Source of the DNA: Cellulomonas telluris
GTDB lineage: Bacteria > Actinomycetota > Actinomycetes > Actinomycetales > Cellulomonadaceae
Direction: 5' to 3'
Assembly (NCBI RefSeq): GCF_004886325.1
Contig: NZ_QXFN01000003.1
Span: forward strand, 496,001-560,000
DNA length: 64,000 nucleotides
How positions within the stretch are numbered: the stretch's first letter is position 1; every line of letters starts with the position of its first letter. Below, piece after piece: positions 61,919 through 64,000 of the stretch. Under the pieces are notes generated by a model, which worked only from the letters and a program-made list of their open reading frames with translations, searched no databases and was not told where the DNA came from. A program made the position numbers and the translations under genes.

Positions 61919-63162
61919 GGGCGGGAGCCTCCCGACCCCACGAGCGCGGCCACGGCGGAGAAGCTCGAGCGGACGGAGGCGCGCAGACGCGTGGTCGCTG
62001 CGACGACGTCGCCCCGCACCTCGTCACGGTGCTCGAGCACGTCGTCGAACAGCGAGAGGACGCGGGGGACGAAGTCCTCCTCGAGCGCCGCCTCGATCGG
62101 GATCGCCCGGTGGCCCTGCCCGATCTGGTCGAAGAACACCCGTCCCTTGTCGACGTAGTAGACGTTGACGCACGGCACCCCGGCGCTGATGCCGATGATG
62201 TTGGAGTGCAGGCGGAAGCCGATCATCGCCGTGGCCCGCGCCACCAGGGAGCGGACCTGCGCGGGCGACAACGTGTCGGCGTCGAGGATGCGGACGCTGT
62301 CGGGCGCTGCGCTGTGGTCGCGCAGGAGGCGGCACAGCGCGGCGTCGCTCTCCGAGAGGTGCATCGGCACGAGCAGCACGCGCAGCGCGTGGCGCCGCGT
62401 CAGCTCTCCCATCAGGGCCGTCAGGCTGTCCAGGTAGGCCTGGTGCCTCGGGTCGGGGCCACGCCGCCGCCGGAAGGGCAGCCGCTCGGCGTACTTGAAG
62501 GGCAGGATGCCGCCGGGCCGGTAGTGGAACCAGTCCCGCGGGCCGATGCACACGAAGCCGTCGGCGAGGAACTCCTCGTCGATCCCGAAGTCCTCGCGCA
62601 GCGTCGTGAGCGTCGCCGCGTCGAGCGGCTCCGGCTCGGGGAGGACGGCCGGGTCCGAGGCGGCGCGCACCTTGCCGGGGTCTGCGCCCCAGGCCAGCAG
62701 CTTGTCCCGCGACTCCTCGTCCCGGACGAGGAAGAGGGAGGTGCGGTTGACGAGCCGCGCGATGATCCGGCGGCTGCGCGCGGAGGCGGTCGGGCCGATC
62801 CCCTGGAAGGCGCCGACGACGCGCGGGTTCGCCCACGACACCGCGGTCATCTTCAGCGCCCAGTACCAGAGCGCCGCCTTGTTGGTGTAGTCCTTCAGCA
62901 GCTCGCCGCCGCCCCAGAGCACCAGGTCGCTGCGTCGTGCGGCACGCAGCAGACGCACCATGTCGAGCGGTCGCAGGGACTGGAAGTCCATGTCGAGGAA
63001 GTCGATGCCGTACCACTCGGCGTCCCGCCGGGGGTGCTGCGAGATGCCGGTGACGGTCGCGTCGGGGAACAGCTCGCGGACGAGCTGGATGTTCCCCTCG
63101 GCGATCGCGCGGTCACCGCGGTTCTCGGCGAGGTCGCTGTTGATCAGGAGGACGGACGTCAT
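61915..63162 (-). CDS. polysaccharide pyruvyl transferase family protein
   Basis: A 415-residue protein of the CsaB/PssM/WcaK family. INSDLAENRGDRAI near the N-terminus, LVLWGGGELLKD, VGAFQGIGPT, LVPMHLSESD and the C-terminal MIGFRLHSNIIGISAGVPCVNVYY are the conserved blocks, with the His in RLHS. Such enzymes transfer pyruvate from phosphoenolpyruvate to a sugar, making a ketal that adds negative charge. The ATG overlaps the stop of the adjacent GT4 gene. It would act on this locus's polymer. Confidence 0.9.
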   Translation of the reverse strand: MTSVLLINSDLAENRGDRAIAEGNIQLVRELFPDATVTGISQHPRRDAEWYGIDFLDMDFQSLRPLDMVRLLRAARRSDLVLWGGGELLKDYTNKAALWYWALKMTAVSWANPRVVGAFQGIGPTASARSRRIIARLVNRTSLFLVRDEESRDKLLAWGADPGKVRAASDPAVLPEPEPLDAATLTTLREDFGIDEEFLADGFVCIGPRDWFHYRPGGILPFKYAERLPFRRRRGPDPRHQAYLDSLTALMGELTRRHALRVLLVPMHLSESDAALCRLLRDHSAAPDSVRILDADTLSPAQVRSLVARATAMIGFRLHSNIIGISAGVPCVNVYYVDKGRVFFDQIGQGHRAIPIEAALEEDFVPRVLSLFDDVLEHRDEVRGDVVAATTRLRASVRSSFSAVAALVGSGGSRP

Positions 63163-64000
63163 GCGGGAGGCGCTCCATCGAAGAGGAGGTCGAGGTGCTG
63201 GCGGGCGACGACGGGCCAGGCGAGCCGGCGCGCGGTGGTGCGGGCGCGCTCGCCGATCAGCGAGCGCTCGGAGGGGGAGAGGTGCACGGCCCGGACGAGG
63301 GCCGCGGCGAGGGCCGTGCTGTCGCGCTGCGGGACGAGGAACCCGTTCACCCCGTCCTCGAGGACGTCGTCCGCGCCGCTCTCCGGTGTGGCGACGCAGG
63401 GCCGGCCGGCGGCGAGGCCCTCCAGGAGGGCGATGGGCAGCCCCTCCACGTCGCCGTCGGAGGCGACGACGGACGGGACCACCACCACGGCGGCGGAGCG
63501 GACGAGGTCCGCCTTGGCCTCGCCCGTGACGTAGCCGGGGAACTCCACGCGTCCACCCAGCCCGAGCTCCACCGCCTCGGCCGTCAGGGCGCTGCGGAGC
63601 GGTCCGTCACCGGCGACGACCAGGCGGACGTCGCCGAGCTCCGGTCCGGCCTCGGCGAAGGCGCGCAGCAGGAAGGAGACGCCCTTCTTCTCGACGAGGC
63701 GGCCGATGAACAGCACCGTCCCATCCGCAGGAGGGGTCTCGTCGGCGGCGTCCACGTGGACCCCCATCGGCAGGACCCGACCTCGGTCGGCGACCTCCGC
63801 CCACGCCTCCCCGGGGAAGAACTGGCGGAGGCGGCCCATCGACCGCCGGCTCACGGCGGTGAACGCCGCGGCGCGGCGCACGTGCCACCGGACGACCGCC
63901 GCGCCCAGGGGCCCGAACCGGTGCCAGACCGCGACGTCCGAGGCGTGCGTGGTGAACACCGTCCGGCTGCCGACCAGGCGCGCGACCCACACGCTCGTGA
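63159..64000 (-). CDS. family 4 glycosyltransferase (partial, N-terminus off the right edge)
   Basis: The frame stays open to the right edge, so the N-terminus is missing. Visible are TTHASDVAVWHRFG (end of the N-terminal Rossmann domain), VLFIGRLVEKKGVSFLLRAF and SDGDVEGLPIALLEGLAAGRPCV, the C-terminal nucleotide-sugar domain of GT4 with its E-x7-E-like acid. It is the first visible gene of the minus-strand operon that continues with the pyruvyl transferase. Confidence 0.9.
   Translation of the reverse strand, partial: TSVWVARLVGSRTVFTTHASDVAVWHRFGPLGAAVVRWHVRRAAAFTAVSRRSMGRLRQFFPGEAWAEVADRGRVLPMGVHVDAADETPPADGTVLFIGRLVEKKGVSFLLRAFAEAGPELGDVRLVVAGDGPLRSALTAEAVELGLGGRVEFPGYVTGEAKADLVRSAAVVVVPSVVASDGDVEGLPIALLEGLAAGRPCVATPESGADDVLEDGVNGFLVPQRDSTALAAALVRAVHLSPSERSLIGERARTTARRLAWPVVARQHLDLLFDGAPPA

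Overview
The window is a contiguous piece of a very GC-rich actinobacterial chromosome. Support for this: third codon positions are almost all G or C; GTG starts are common; a WhiB1-type regulator and an actinobacterial PdtaS-type sensor kinase are present; HemH/HemQ are of the coproporphyrin-dependent type; and a cellobiose-type sugar ABC transporter sits beside a CebR-like LacI repressor with a matching operator. Together these point to the Micrococcales, most plausibly a Cellulomonas-like organism (inference; there is no rRNA in the window). I see no rRNA, tRNA, CRISPR array, insertion sequence or prophage.

Layout. 0-16.5 kb is a housekeeping and stress region: an MFS exporter (cut by the left edge) with an alpha/beta hydrolase, a zinc alcohol dehydrogenase, an extended SDR with a DsbA-like protein, a classical SDR, an SRPBCC protein, NhaA with a HIT protein, a lipoprotein hydrolase, a NYN-domain protein, a small 65-codon gene, a MarR regulator, a flavodoxin, a soluble Ser/Thr kinase, ferrochelatase (hemH) with coproheme decarboxylase (hemQ), a META-domain protein, glutamate dehydrogenase and a small secreted Cys-rich protein. 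16.8-21.7 kb is a cellodextrin-type uptake locus (solute-binding lipoprotein, two permeases, LacI repressor) with a recognisable CebR operator and a strong hairpin between the binding-protein gene and the permease genes. 21.8-25.3 kb holds a DUF2505 protein, PdtaS, WhiB1 and a small membrane protein. 25.4-29.3 kb is one very large orphan EccC/EssC-like ATPase with three P-loop modules. 29.4-37.3 kb has a MacB-like ABC exporter, a NarL-type two-component system and an OmpR-type two-component system. 37.4-40.3 kb is manA-purK-purE.

40.4-64 kb is a large surface-polysaccharide locus: an acyltransferase, two LytR-CpsA-Psr (LCP) ligases, rmlB, a methyltransferase with a C-terminal coiled coil, several GT2/GT4 glycosyltransferases including a GT2-GT4 fusion, a YfhO-like GT-C protein, a Wzm/Wzt exporter whose ATPase carries a C-terminal carbohydrate-binding-type domain, a polyprenyl-phosphate-sugar-synthase-like GT2 paired with a GT-C protein, a pyruvyltransferase and a UPF0104 membrane protein. 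The parts suggest a polymer built on a lipid carrier in the cytoplasm, exported by Wzm/Wzt, decorated outside by GT-C enzymes and attached to the wall by LCP enzymes. The methyltransferase/coiled coil plus Wzt C-terminal domain recalls the chain-termination and length-control logic of Gram-negative O9a-type O-antigens, and is the most interesting candidate system here.

A transcription pattern also stands out. At least eleven genes have an -10-like hexamer of form xAxxxT ending exactly seven bases before the start codon, which predicts leaderless mRNAs. Perfect hairpins mark most convergent gene ends.
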